A stretch of 64,000 nucleotides of DNA from Trichoplax adhaerens. Taxonomy: Eukaryota; Placozoa; Uniplacotomia; Trichoplacea; Trichoplacidae. The DNA lies in contig NW_002060964.1 of the NCBI RefSeq assembly GCF_000150275.1, forward strand, positions 509,322 through 573,321, in the 5' to 3' direction. The notes under the pieces were generated by a model that had not been told where the DNA came from, did no database searches, and worked only from the letters and a program-made list of their open reading frames with translations. Position 1 is the first letter of the stretch. Each line of letters starts with the position of its first letter. A program made the translations under genes and the position numbers. Positions 37,531-50,972 of this stretch are shown piece by piece.

Positions 37531-40500
37531 ATGGCACCCAAACTGCTCACAGTTTTACTTATCGTAGGTAATGTAGAATAGCCCTGATCAAATTCAACGG
37601 GAAAACATATGAATATCTTTATCCAAACAATATCATTTCATAACGATGATTCTACCTAGACCTTGTCTCCATTTTTCTTCTTCAACACTAGAAAAATAGA
37701 TGAATAAAATCTTATTTCAAAACAATCTTTTAAGGCAAGTTCTTTTTTCTAATTCTTTTAGTTTGCGCTTTCCATTTCATCTATGGAAAGAATGCACTAT
37801 TTAGTAGTAAATCTTGCACACAGGGTCCATCTTATTGGTGCCAATCGCTTAAAACAGCTGCTGAATGTGGTGCAAGTTACCATTGTATGGCACAAGTATG
37901 GAGCAAAAATACGGTGAGAAATAAAACTCAAGGAGTAAAAGGAATAAGGACTCTATGTAATTGGTCCACACTAGATATAACCAAGATAACGCTAGATTAG
38001 CAGTCTTTAACGATATCAATTAAAATAGATTCGCATTATAATTATTCAGTGAATTAAGCAGTATGAACAAGGCGATTTCGTACTCTCTATATCACCAATG
38101 ATTATAAAAATTAGTAAACAAATTGACATATGTAATAATGCTAATTAGTTATCTGGGAATTACAAGCTCGTTCGTTACGTATCGAAGAGATCCTCTGATT
38201 TATGATCTTGCATGAGTACATAGATCATATTCATGAAAAAAATTCCCAACTTTTATACCGCAAACTAGATGAATTGAATCGAAGAAATACATCTTCAAAA
38301 TATCTCTCAAAAATATTAATTTATTTCTACTTGAATCACACGAGATTTAAACAAGATTCTAAACACATCGTAGATACTATCGTGGCTAAAATTAAATGAA
38401 AAGTATTGATTGATATTAAACGTATTTTACATGCAGGAGAGCTAATTGACCCATTTTAAATTGCTAGTATTTTTTATCATCCTTATTACGTTCTTTTGAT
38501 TACTAAAGTTATAACATCGATATTCTTTTCCACCAGTGTGAGATTTACTGTCGTAGCAATCCGCTAATTTTAACTTGGTTGCTACAAATTGAAAATATAT
38601 CCATAGCTTAAATATTGTGATTTGTATTCGTTCAAAGGCTTGCCTTAAATGAAGTATATCAAAATTGAAAGTTTTCTAACGAACACGGAGAACGAATTAA
38701 CCTACTTTAAAAACCACAATGTTCTATCGCCGACGATACTATTGCTTGATTAATAGAAATTATAGCATTAATTTTTCTTTCCAACAAGCACCAGATTCAT
38801 TACTGGTCCGTTTGTATTCCCCTAAACCTAACTTGATTGCCGAAAATTACGTCTATGACCTAAATGCAACGTTGTATTGTAGCCATTTCATAGCTCTTCC
38901 GCGGTATCATTGCTTTGATACACCTGTTATGTATTAATACAATTTTGTTGAACTATTTAAGCATCAAAGTATTATATAACACATCGCATCCAACACCTAA
39001 CTGTATAAGAATATCCGTCTTATAGATGCTTTCTCTAAATACATATTGATCTACGTAATACCATATTAGGCAACAGTGCTGTATTTATATTGGACAATAG
39101 CACTACTTATTAATTAAATATAAATATGCGCCTATATATGGGTGTAGGTCCAATAACTTATCCAACGACTACACAAAGACACATTAATCACATATATGTA
39201 GGCTCTAATGACATTATTCAATATGATCAGGTACCTTAAATACGATTGCATGAGCAATGGCATAACTAGAAATAACGAAATGCATAGAACACTGTCAATG
39301 CGGTATTCTATATAACTGGTTGATGTTATAGCAATTGTCTTAACATGTATTAAAGTATTAAATTATGTATTCCAATAGTATAAATTTCAGAACAATATTC
39401 TTAACCATAGACGAATTTGTTTAGAATTTTCTTCAACTTAATATAGCAATTTAAAAACAATTATTCGACGTGGAGTGTTATAGCTTACATTAAGAGTAGA
39501 GGCTGATACCTACGCTTAACAATCTCAACAACATCTGCAATAATTTATTAATTAAAAATACTTTAACCAGTTCATGCTCTAGTGATTTATTTTACTACAA
39601 TTATTCGTTTCTATCATTAGCATGGATTTTGCAGCGATGCATTTTGCGGCATATGTGAAAAGATGGTCGGCGACTATCTCCATTCTGCCAAACTTCAGGT
39701 TTCTCTACTTTTTTTTTTTACTGCACCTATTGCATTCACAATCTTAAAATAAGAGCAAAAGGCTATATAAATTCGTAATTTCAAAATTGATTTCGTCTCT
39801 TAATCCCCTTTTGTAGGGCAAGTTGAAAGAATTCCTAACAAACTTTTGCAGAAAGGAACCCAAACTTCTGTGCAAAGCGGTATGACATCAAAAAATAATG
39901 AATTAATTAAAACCCTAAGCAGACATTAGATAAATATCGCCATTTATACTAAAGATGATTAATTTTAAAGATTTATTAACCAATTTTATTGCCAGTGCAA
40001 GCACATTGCTATTCACGATTTATTGTCATTTATAAACCATCAACTCAAAAAAATTGTAAGTACTGTATACCAATTTATCAAAAATAGTCACTGATTAATT
40101 TAGGAGGTGATATTCTTTTTAGGTGTTAATATTTCTATTCCTGTAAATTAAATGTTATAAATTTTATTTCGGTTTATTACCTATGCAAATCTACATAATA
40201 GTATTGCCACTATTCGATTCTGAGTTCCAAAGTTAAAACGAAGCTTAGATAGTATGCTATTTGTCAACAACAAGTAAACCTGAAACTTATAAGAATTGAA
40301 TTTTCTTTATTACTGATAGTCTCCGAAGGATATGTGCAAACTATTTGATTTATGTTCAAAAAGTCTAACGGAAAATGAGTTGAAAAATCGATTAGCTCCT
40401 AGTATCATCAAGCATGCACTTAGTGGTCATGACAAGATTCGAGATAACATAGCTCCTGTTAAGGCCAAAGACTTAGAATTTAAGAATAGAATTAATAATA

Positions 40501-42245
40501 TTTTGTCTCCAGGCGCGGTTAGAAATATCAACTTACATAGCAATTTAGGAAAAGCAAAAACTGAAGACGCTGTAAGATACTGTTTAATTAAACAACAATT
40601 TTCTATATTCCATATTGTTACATTTTCGACAGGGAGATTCAGTTCTATTAATAATCGTCATGATTCCACTCTGTTTTTAATCTTAGACTTCTTTAAGATG
40701 TGTAGTTTGTTCTTTTATTGCTGGCACAATCGATTCTGTGCTGGGAAATAAAGACATAGAGGTAAATTGCAATAGATATACTAACTTCTTCCGATTGCCT
40801 TTGGTTAATATTGATAATCAAATAAGGATAGTAAACTTAATTCATTATAATTAGTAGCCATAAACTGGAGGTATTAAACAATGCTATGATCAATTACCTG
40901 TAAGCCAATTTTACTATCTTAAAGTATAAGTTTACTTTGATCATTATAGTACAGCGTTATGCATGAAATCGATCACTTTTGCACCTATATGCCTTTCGAT
41001 ATGAGTAAAGAGGTAAGATATTACCTAATTAACTACTGCATAAAAAATTGCTTATAAAGATTAAAAATTCTCTGCCCAGCTGATCGATTATACTTGCGTT
41101 TATCGCTATACTTATTACATTTTTTCAGTGCTACAGCCTTGTCAACAAATTTGAACCTCCAATTTTGCAAGCATTATTACAGTATTTATCAGCTAAGGAT
41201 GTTTGTTCTTATTACGTTCATGCTTGTTCCCAATCCAAGCTCGATCGTGATACCACCGGTAAGTACCTATCATCTCAAAGATACGTTTTTTAGTATTTTT
41301 GAAAATTGAAACGATCTACGTTTTGCAATATAAAAGTTATAAAGCACAAAAACTTAACATTGACAGGATTTAATTTCATACTGACACGATATACTAGGAA
41401 TGCGAATTATCGCTCCAACTCAGCTTGCATCTGGCTATTGCGTGTTCTGTGAAATAGCTGTTCGAATTATAGAAAAACTTCTTACAATAAATAAAAGTGA
41501 GGTTAGAATTTGATCTGATTGAAAAGATTAATGGTCGAAATAGCAGTAAACATAACACATTGAATGCAATGGCTAGAGATATTCACGATCATTATACCAA
41601 TATAAAACGACAATCTATATTTCTTTGTAAACCAGAGGTATATTATCGGATTTTGGAATAAAATGTGCTATATAGTAGTTCCTACTGGAATTTTACGATA
41701 TGAAGTAAGTTAGATCCAAGTCATCGTAGATTTCATAGTAGTCGAATGTTTCATGATTGACTTCAATTATTAACCAACAATCATAAATTTTAGTGCCAGT
41801 CACTTCTAGGAAAACTTGAGATGATTATTCACCAACTTAACAATAATATTGCTCCATCTAAAGTCTGCCAGGTATAAGCTATCCCTACTTAATCAATATC
41901 TCTCCAATTGCTCTACGCATCAAACAGCAATCTCTGCAGCTCTCTGTTTGATTTTAATTTATGCTTAGTTAATGCGTGCATGTGAAAAGTCTGCAATGGC
42001 TCCAAAGAAGTTGGATTTATGTCGTTTTGGGCCTAAGTTTTGGTGCAGCAGCGATGTAACAGCTTCCATGTGCAAGGTAAAAAAAATTATGATACTTTAG
42101 CGACTAAACTTGATCTTTCTGAAATACTAGATAAACAGCTAAAAGTAATTAACTATTATGATCATACGTAACCAAAAAGTAAAAATATGAAAATTAACAA
42201 TTGCAGAAACAACATTACTGCCGAATGGAATATAACGTTAACTAA
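37531..42245 (+). CDS. Prosaposin-like precursor, gene E (signal, SapA, three SapB, SapA)
   Basis: Fourteen exons: 37531-37567, 37762-37913, 39621-39698, 39817-39879, 39996-40055, 40320-40571, 40687-40761, 40950-41012, 41129-41258, 41398-41501, 41636-41704, 41794-41871, 41969-42076 and 42207-42245, giving 435 residues. A signal peptide (MAPKLLTVLLIVG) is followed by SapA (residues about 27-63, CTQGPSYWCQS). SapB1 is at 66-140, a linker at 140-214, SapB2 at 217-300 and SapB3 at 314-393. A C-terminal SapA (CRFGPKFWC, then HYC) ends the protein. Each SapB ends with the paired cysteines MCKLFDLC, VCSYYVHAC or VCQLMRAC. SapB1 has two extra cysteines (GFCSDAFCGIC and KLLCKAC) absent from F. Saposins from such precursors help lysosomal enzymes act on sphingolipids. 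Mammalian prosaposin has four SapB units, so this is one shorter. Start chosen for signal peptide and phase. Confidence 0.93.
38440..38930 (+). repeat. Tandem duplication inside intron 2 of gene E
   Basis: About 38440-38640 resembles 38690-38880. Intron 2 of gene F has the same pair at about 47280-47475 and 47540-47730. The repeat is therefore older than the split of E and F. The open frame at 38202-38399 in this intron has a broken counterpart in F near 47090-47200, so it is not supported as coding. Confidence 0.6.
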
Positions 42246-42554
42246 AATATCATTTCTACCTGTGATGAATAAGGTCTCCATTTTGGGGCCTATTATTTCA
42301 GTATATGTAATATCTAACTTAAAACGCTAGCTTGCATGGGTTAAAGTATTTCAATATTATTGGTATAATATCAAGAATGTAACCCAATGTTGTAGCTGCA
42401 GTAAAATTTCAAGATTACGCTTTAAAATTAGAGTCTTCCTTGATTTCAACACCATTATAACATCGCTGTTTATCTTTGCTTAGAATAATCAAAATTTTAA
42501 CCTACTCGTCAACTGATTTATTCATATCCAAATATTATTTTTTGGCCATAATGG

Positions 42555-42560
42555 AATAAA
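42555..42560 (+). terminator. Probable poly(A) signal of gene E
   Basis: An AATAAA in the context ggccataatggaataaa lies 310 bp past the stop. The corresponding site after gene F (ggccatgatggaataaa) is 311 bp past its stop, and the hexamer is kept while neighbouring DNA has drifted. Confidence 0.5.
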
Positions 42561-45551
42561 ATACGTTTTAGTTTAGCAACACATTATTTTGCCTTCATTA
42601 TTCATAATATATAATATGATATTTAATCAAGAAATAGTACTAATAAGCTAGACTAATTATGCAGCATATAAAATAAAGTACCATACGTGTCTATAACTAT
42701 CTACTGTAAACTAGCTATGTACTGTACGGATATTTCTGCTCGACTGTAAATAAAGTAAGCTGTTACAACTGCAATTCGCCAACTGCTAATAAATTTAGCT
42801 AAATCTACGTCCTCAACAATTGTAGTCATAGTTCATCCATATTTCCATATTCGCTACCTAATTACTCAAACTTACACTTAACGCCATTGCGGGTATCAAT
42901 TTTAGCCAAGATGGCTATGTAAGTAAAGCCAATAATTAAAAATAAAGTCAAAAAATCAATTGGATCCTAATCGTCAAGCTATTGAAGATTTAAGTAGATT
43001 TTGACGATAAAATTCTAATAAGAAGAATAAATGAATTTATTTAAACATTGCCAATGTAGTAGCAATGGAGATGCTCTTGTTTAAAATGTCCTATAAGAAA
43101 TATTTCAATCTAGCAAAATAAGCCAAATAGTAGTATCTAAAAGCTGATTTTTACTGCTGGAATGCTCTACTATAATAAAGCACAAGATTATTTCGTGCTA
43201 CTAGGCTAGCATTGAAAGAATAAATGCGCATTGATTAATGATAAAACGACATTTATCATATGACAGTCAAACTGATATATTAATCCGATAGCTTAAATAT
43301 ATAATATCGTTTTCCATCCACTTGACTACTTAAATGTACTCGTATTTTAACAAATGGAATTACCTGCAATCCAATGTTGTTTCACCTCTGATCTTAATTT
43401 AGTATTTATGCCTGTGGCATTAAACATGCGGTTACATCGATTAATTATAACAAACAAGTAATATTACATTAATAATAGAATAGTTGATACTGAATTTATG
43501 GTTTTCATCAAACAACACTAACGATATAGAGGTTACAGCCAATGTTCGTATGGAAAGCGCAGGTTAGCAAAAGCATGTTTACGAATACGACACTGAACGA
43601 TTACTTTATGAATGATAAAAAATCTATAGCTCTAAATCTGCCATAGAAATCCTGACTATTGACCACTTAAGTGTGCTCGTATTTTACTAAATGGAATGGT
43701 CTGTAATCCAACGATTGTTACTTGATTTCACTTTAAATAAGAGAGGCGAGATCTGCTTAAGCTTATACCGTGAAAGTGTCACTGCATTATTCACGAAATC
43801 GATCGATCCTTGTGTCTAAACTTTGTAGGAAAGAAGTAAATTATTTTACTTTCAATCAATTGCAAATATTTAAAGAAGTTTAAGGTATAGTTGATTACTT
43901 ATTAAGGAACTTTTAATATCCATGACGACGACGTCAATTTATCAAATAATATCTGGATGTCTAGTCTATTTAAAAATATAAATCAGTATTTTAGATACTG
44001 ATATCTAACTTTTCCTAGGAATATTCTGACACAGACGGCTCAAGTAAACCATTCTCTAGGATATCATAATCCTCAATACCTAATCTATAGAGTATAGGTA
44101 GGGCTTATTCTTATTATCGTAGCAGTAGGCTAACATGGACGTATGGATAGCTTAATAATCTAGCCTTTGCTGGCGTAAGAATTCTCAATGCAAAGCAAAT
44201 TGTGAACAAATGGGATTCTAGGCATAATTTTCTGTATCTTGGTAATGAGATCTAGAGACAATTCAATAATCTAATCTTGAAAGCTATGACAATCCTCTAT
44301 GTGGGCAAATTGTGAATCAACAGCATTCTGGACATAATTTTAATATCATCGTAATGATATCTAAGGATTGTTTAATAATCTAATCTGAAAAGATATGATA
44401 ACCCTCAATGTAGACACATTGAGGATAAATAAGATTCTAAGCGTAATCTACAACATCCTAATAATTGATTGCTATTTTCACATATACGTTTTTGTACGAT
44501 AAAAGCAATTTCTACTGATATACGAGTTAAAGTAGCAAATTGGTCGTTTGAAAGTTTGGATATATCCGGATGATTCTAATAAAATTAATTCATACTGTAC
44601 GGGAATTAAAACAAACTTGAAATACTGTTTGAGTTTGCTCAAAAAGTTCATCATTATCCTCATCAATTGTCCACTTTTAGATCTGTCGAATTTTTACAGC
44701 CTTATGTTGAGCTTAAGCATCACTGTGCAAATGATAGACGTGCAATTCACAATCTTTACATTAAAACTGCTTAAATCGAAAGATCGTTGCACGGTAATAA
44801 AATACTGTATGGGATGCTTGTAGGCTTAATCATTGGCCACGGTTCTTATACTCATTACTGTCCTTGAATTGATAAATTATTAAATGATGGACACTGAATG
44901 CTACAGGCTTATTCATGAAAATGAAATTTAACTCATACTGGTTATCACTACAATACGTTAAAGCATCTTCAGAATAGGATAACAAAGACTATATTTTCAT
45001 ATAGAACTAAGCTTTGCTACATAAAATTGGTTCATCTGTCTTATGTCAGTCTTGCCTTGTCTTCAAAATCACAAGATCAGAGCTAAATTTACTATCATTC
45101 GGCCTATTTATGATTAGCGCTTCAAATTAGAACATCTTAGTCTATTCTATTTGTACTAAATTATTTTAATTCTTTCTTTATGATACTGCATTTTTTTTAC
45201 TTAGCATAATCCAGTAATCTATCAAGCCCTAATACGCGTAGTTGCTACATAACGAAATTAATAACGTGAAAAGCTAAAACTTCAGCAACAAATTTAGATA
45301 TTACTGAATCAGGAAGAACAGCCGCTAGATTCACTTAGACAACAAACCCAATTCCAAGCCTTTAATTGAAAGCAATAACCAACTTAGAGAACGATTACGA
45401 TAATATCTGCTATCAGTGCTTTGATAATATTGTAAAGCGATACAGTAATATATTAAAAGTATGCAAAACGTCGGCAATAAATTATTATTGATACATTCCC
45501 TGCAAAGTGATCTTTTCAAAACAAAATTTCTATTCACATGCAAATCGCATT
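42561..45551. other. Intergenic DNA between E and F
   Basis: Homology with the 3' flank of F continues to about 42700. Beyond that no gene is recognised. The region includes copy 3 of the subunit-built repeat (43850-44465). Short open frames at 44478-44823 have no motif. Confidence 0.5.
43850..44465 (+). repeat. Repeat family with internal subunits, copy 3
   Basis: This copy matches 13670-14115 and 17380-17825. Here at least two more subunits of about 110 bp are clear, at about 44190-44290 and 44295-44400, each with aaattgtgaa, then a cataattt, then taatgagatct or similar, then cctc. Copy number of the subunit differs between copies. Confidence 0.7.
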
Positions 45552-45591
45552 GGGAATGAAAAAATAGAAATGCTAAAGTCCGATCAATAAT
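45552..45591. promoter_or_regulatory. 40-bp near-identical block upstream of gene F
   Basis: Partner of 36860-36899, with one mismatch. The upstream homology between E and F runs from about 45520 to the start codon of F but is clearly weaker outside this block. Here the block falls in a minus-strand open frame (45654-45331), whereas in E the same frame is short. Confidence 0.55.
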
Positions 45592-46238
45592 GTAACACCA
45601 TTCCATCAGTATCGTGAAACTTTGTAAACATGAACTGGCTTTCTCCTTCTTCACCTACGGTAACGCCTATTAATTAAAAGTTCGATATGCAGCCTTTGTT
45701 ACAATAGTTGCCAAGGACTAACATGCGGTACTTTCTGATTTCGTTACTTTCAATCTGCAATGGATGATAACCAGTGATGCGCAATCACTACAGACCGATA
45801 GGAAACCTTTAAGTAAACACATTAAAACACATAGATAGGTGGAAATTAGTCGTAGAATGCAAACTAATCTATACAATAAATATACTGGTAACCAATCCAG
45901 TAAACAAACAGCAAGAATAAACAATCAACATTGTGCTTATACCTTCATTGATTCGTTGATAGCTCAGCAGGATATGGCTAAAGTATTCACCTGAATTGTC
46001 ACTCGTAATAATGATAAATTGTCAGCATTCACAATAATTCCTGGTGAAAATACTTTGAGCCCATTGGCTGACTACGACAGAAAAATAAATTGATGTTGAA
46101 AGTCAGCATTCACATGATGTCAAGAGACGAACTTTATAAGATATCACAATAAGCAAATAATTACCAGTAATTCCATCCCTTTCATAACAGAACGTTTGGA
46201 CCAGAATTGCATCTCGAAAGTTACACGAAAAATAGATC

Positions 46239-49200
46239 ATGGCGTCCAAATTGCTTACGGTCTTCTTCATCGTAGGTAAAGAAACATATTTCTGGTCCGA
46301 TTCGACGGAAAAACATGCAGATATCTTTATCTTATACAATGTCTTTAATATTGATGATTCTACTTAGACCTTGTCTCTATTTTTCTCAGTTTAACATTAG
46401 CAAATAGATGGATAAAATCTTCTTTCAAAACCATCTTTTAAAATCATTTTGCTTTTTCTAATTCTTCCAGCTTGCGTTTCCCACTTAATCTATGGAGAGA
46501 ATGTTCCATTTGGTAGCGAATCTTGCACTCAGGGTCCATCGTACTGGTGCCAATCGTTTGAAACAGCTGCTAAATGCGGTACAAGTTACCTGTGTATGGT
46601 ACATGCATGGAGCAAAAATCAGGTAAGAAATGAAATTCAATCAATAGGAGGAATAAAAGTTCTATTTCTTAAATTGATCTATAGTAGATACAAACAAGAT
46701 GGTACGTAGATCTGCAGTCTTTGGTGATATTATTTAAAATAAATAGTATAATCATTTAGTTAATTAAGCTGTATGAATAAGATGATTGCCTAGTTATACT
46801 CTCTGTATCACAAATTATAAAAACCAGCAAACAAACTAAGATAGGAAGTTCATTAGCGATCTAGGGTAATATATATCGATGGTCTTTAGTGATATTAGTT
46901 AAAATCATTATTCAATTAACTAAACTGTATGAGCGAAGCGAATACTTAATTATACTCTCTAAATGTCACTAATGACTGTACAAACCAGTAAATAACTGAT
47001 AAGAATATTAATTAACGATCTAGAGATTATAAACTCGTATAATTAAGCATTCAAGAGATCCTTTGATACCCAATTTTTATATTGATCGTATCTATGAGCA
47101 AGTTTTCTAATTTTTGTACCACAAGCTAGTTAAATTAGATCCAAGAAACATTGCCGAAAAATGTCTAAAATTTATTCTACTTGAATCACATGAGATCTAT
47201 ACAAGATTCGAGATTGATAATGTATGTAGTCGCTAAAATTAAATAGAGTTTATTAAAAATAGACATATTTTACTAACGAGGGAGCTAATTTACCCATTTG
47301 TAATGGCCAGTATACTTTATTATCTCAAATTCTGATTTTGATTCTAAAAATTATAGCATCGACTTTCTTTTTGTCAAATATGGGATTAATTAACGTACCC
47401 CTAGTATTCAACTAAATTCAAAGTGATTGCTACAAATGGAAAATTATATCCAAGGCCTAAATAGTATGATTTGTATACGTTCTAAGGCTTCCCTTAAATG
47501 TACTATATTAAAATTTAAAGATTTCCATATTTTACTAAAAAAGAAAGCTAATTGATTTATTTATTTAAAAAATTCTAGAATGTTGTATCACCTGCGATAT
47601 TCTTGCTTAATTACTATCAATTATAACATCAATTTCCTTTCTTCTAAGCATCTGATTCATTATTAGTGCATACCTCTTAATCTAGCTTGATTGCCACAAA
47701 TCGAAATTACTTTCATGGCCTATATACTGTGTTGTCTGTTTATTACATAATCCATCTGCTATATTATATTATTATGGCTTTGATAGGCCATTAACGAAGG
47801 CATAGCTAGAATCGAAGAAAAGTTTAGCATACAGTTATTGCAGTATCCTATACGAGTATAATTAATTGCTTGATGTTCTCATAGTTTTTCTTTCTCGTAC
47901 TGAAGTATTGGATTATCGACTTCATTAATAGTATAGTATAGCCTGCTTTAAGAGTGTAATCTTGAATCGTAACAATTATATTTGACAATCTCAAGTAGTA
48001 TTTGCAGCACTTATTTAACTTAAAGTACTTTAACCAGTTCATGCTCTAGTGATTTACTTTACGACAATTATTCGTCTTTATCGCTAGAATGGAGTTTCCG
48101 ATGATGTTTTCTGCAGTGTATGTGAAAAAATGGTCGGTGACTACCTCCATTCAGCCAAATTTAAGGTTTCTCTACTTGTTTTTTACAATGCCTAATATAT
48201 TTACATACTTAAAATAAGAAGAAAAAGAAAAGGCTTCGCAAATTATTGATTCTAACTGATTTGATCTCTTAATTTTATACCTTTTGCAGAAAAATTTGAA
48301 TGAATTCATGGTTAAGTTTTGCAATAAGCAACCTAAACTTCTACATTCAGTGGTATGGCACAAAAATAATGAATGAATTAAAATTACATCCTGACAGTAG
48401 ATGCATGTTGTCATTAATAATAAAGATGATTAATATTGAAGATTTTTCAATATTTTTCTTGGTAGTGCAAGCATCTTGCTATTCATAACCTGGTCCCATT
48501 TATAATCCATGAAATCAATAAAATGGTAAGTTCTTAGTACACATTGATCGAAATTAGTAACTAATTAACTTGATAGACCCATTTTAGGTATTAATATTTT
48601 TATTCAGGTAAATTAAACTTTACAAATCAACATAATAGTATTACCACTAATGTATTACAAGTTCCTAAATTGATGCGAGGTATAGACGGCAGGCTATTTG
48701 TTGTTGACGAATAAATTAGAACTTATAAAATTGAATTTTTATATTAATAATAGACTCCGAAGGACTTTTGCAAACTATTTAATTTATGTTCGAAAAGTTT
48801 GACGGAAGATGAATTGAAAAGCAAACTAACTGCTAATATCATGAAGCATACCTTAATTGGTAGCAAGATCTGGGATGACTTAGCTTCTGGAGATGGTAAA
48901 GACTTGGAATTTTGGGATAAAATCATGAAGACATTATTTCCTGGAGCTGTTAAAAATACCGACTCGCATAGCAGTTTGGGAAATGTAAAAGCTGGAAGCA
49001 CTGTAAGATGTCGTTTAAATTGAGAACAATTTCACATATCCCATATTGCTATTTATTCTCCAGAGATATTCAGTAGTATTAATAACGTCATAATTCCAGC
49101 ATATTATTTATACTTTCAGAATTCTACAGCCTGTATAGTTTGTTCTTTTGCTGTTGGAGTAATCGATTCTATGCTTAGACAAAAAAGTGCAGAGGTAAAT

Positions 49201-50656
49201 TGCAATAGACTTACTTATTTCTTGCCATTGCCTTCGAACAATGTTGATAATCAATTAAGTAGAGTAATCCTAATTCATCAGCAGCTGTAAACAGAATATA
49301 TCCACTGATGATATAACCCATTACCCTTACGCTTAAATTACTGTCTTAAAGTTTTAGCTTATTTCAATCATTTATAGAATACCGTTACTCATGAAATTGA
49401 TCACTTCTGCACCTACATGCCTTCCGATACGAGTAAAGAGGTAAGATACCATCCATAATAATAAATTATTTATACGTATAAAAATTAGAAATTCCTTGCC
49501 CTGTTGATTGATTGTAATTATATTTATCTTATATTAATTCCATTTTGCAGTGCCAAAGTTTTGCTAATCAGTATGGACCCCCAATTTTACAAGCATTATT
49601 ACAGCATGTATCACCAAAGAAAGTTTGTGCCTACTACCTTCGTGCTTGTCCGCAGTCCAAGCTTGATCATGGTACCTCGGGTAAGTACCCTCATTGCTAT
49701 CTTCGTCAACTTATTTTTCTGTACTTTTGAAAACTGGAACTTTCCATATTTTGCAATATGAACGTCCGTAATTCTAACCTTACCAGTATCTAATTTCATG
49801 CTTATGTGATGTACTAGGAATGCAAACTGTCGCTCCAACCCAGCTTACATCTGGCTATTGCGTGTTCTGTGAAGTAGCAGTTCGAGTTGTAGAAGAACTT
49901 CATAAAATAAATAAAACCAAGGTTAGAATGTGCTCTAATTGAACAGATTAGTAGTCAAAATAATAGTAAAATAACACATTAAATATAACGGATAGAATTA
50001 TTCACGTTCATAATAATAATACAAAATGATAATCCGCATTTCTTCACAAACTAGAAATACATTTTTGGATTTTGGAATAAAGTATGCGATACCGTAGGTT
50101 CTAAAGGAACTTTCGGATATGAAGTAAGTTATAACCAATTAAAGCCTAGGTTTCATAGTAGTCGAAAGGCTCATAATTAGGTTCTATTATTGGCCAATAT
50201 TAATAAATTTTAGTGCCGACTCATTTTACAAAAACTTGAGAAGATTACTCACCTGATCAAAAATAAAATTACTGCTCCTTCTCATATTTGTCAGGTATAA
50301 GTTTTCCCTACTTAATCAGTATTTCTCAATCTGCACTACTGCATCAAATAGCAATCTCTGTAGCTCTCTATTTAATTTCCAATTGTATTTAGATAATGCA
50401 TGCATGTAGAAAGTCTGCAATGGCTCCAATGAAGATGGATGTGTGTCGCTTCGGACCTAGATTTTGGTGCAGCAGTGATGTAGCTGCTTCTATGTGCAAG
50501 GTAAAAAAATAATATATTTAAATGACTAAATTTGGTCTTTCTGAAACGTTGGACAATACTACTAAAAGCAATAAACTTTTTATCATCTTACTAAAAATAT
50601 TAAACTAACAATGGTAGAAACAGCATTACTGCCGAACGGAATATAACGCCAACTAA
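46239..50656 (+). CDS. Prosaposin-like precursor, gene F (signal, SapA, three SapB, SapA)
   Basis: Fourteen exons: 46239-46275, 46471-46622, 48088-48165, 48290-48352, 48466-48525, 48754-49002, 49120-49194, 49378-49440, 49551-49680, 49818-49921, 50055-50123, 50214-50294, 50393-50500 and 50618-50656, giving 435 residues, the same length as E. The start MASKLLTVFFIVG is a signal peptide. SapA follows (CTQGPSYWCQSFETAAKC). SapB1 has the six standard cysteines (FCSVC, KFC, CKHLAIHN, FCKLFNLC). SapB2 contains ACIVCSFAVGVI and VCAYYLRAC. SapB3 contains YCVFCEVAVRVV and ICQIMHAC. The closing SapA has CRFGPRFWC and HYC. Only one exon differs from E by one codon and another by the opposite amount. The protein should be secreted into the endomembrane route and processed to saposins. 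F and E are a tandem pair of about 5.7 kb units. Confidence 0.93.
47280..47735 (+). repeat. Tandem duplication inside intron 2 of gene F
   Basis: The stretches at about 47280-47475 and 47540-47730 resemble each other and the equivalent pair in intron 2 of gene E. They hold no intact frame. Confidence 0.55.
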
Positions 50657-50966
50657 AAATGCCTTATCTACCTGTGGTGAATTAAATCTCCATTTTTACG
50701 CTTTTTATTTTAGCATACGCAATATTGAACTCATAATACTAGCTTGTACTAGGTCAAGTAGTTCAACATAATTAGTTTGATATCAAGGATGTAACCCAAT
50801 ATCATAAATAAAGTCATATTTCAAAATTAGACTTTAAAGTTAGAATTATCCTAGAGTTAAAAGCCAATATGTAGCCATTTGTTTGTCTTTGTTTAGATCA
50901 ACAAAAATGTTTTCCTACTCGTCTGGCGATTTATTCTTTACAATTTTTAATTTTTGGCCATGATGG

Positions 50967-50972
50967 AATAAA
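50967..50972 (+). terminator. Probable poly(A) signal of gene F
   Basis: AATAAA in the same context and at the same distance from the stop as in gene E. Confidence 0.5.

Noticed and set aside
48290-48525. Apparent loss of the fourth SapB1 cysteine in gene F (KLLHSV where E has KLLCKA)
   Set aside because: Using the acceptor six bases further upstream (ending ggtag) starts the next exon with CKHLAIHN, which restores the standard cysteine. The same choice holds in E and agrees with CKKL in G. The difference is instead an extra cysteine in E.
49504-49838. Several overlapping open frames on both strands
   Set aside because: They are shadows of the SapB2 exon 49551-49680 of gene F in other frames.
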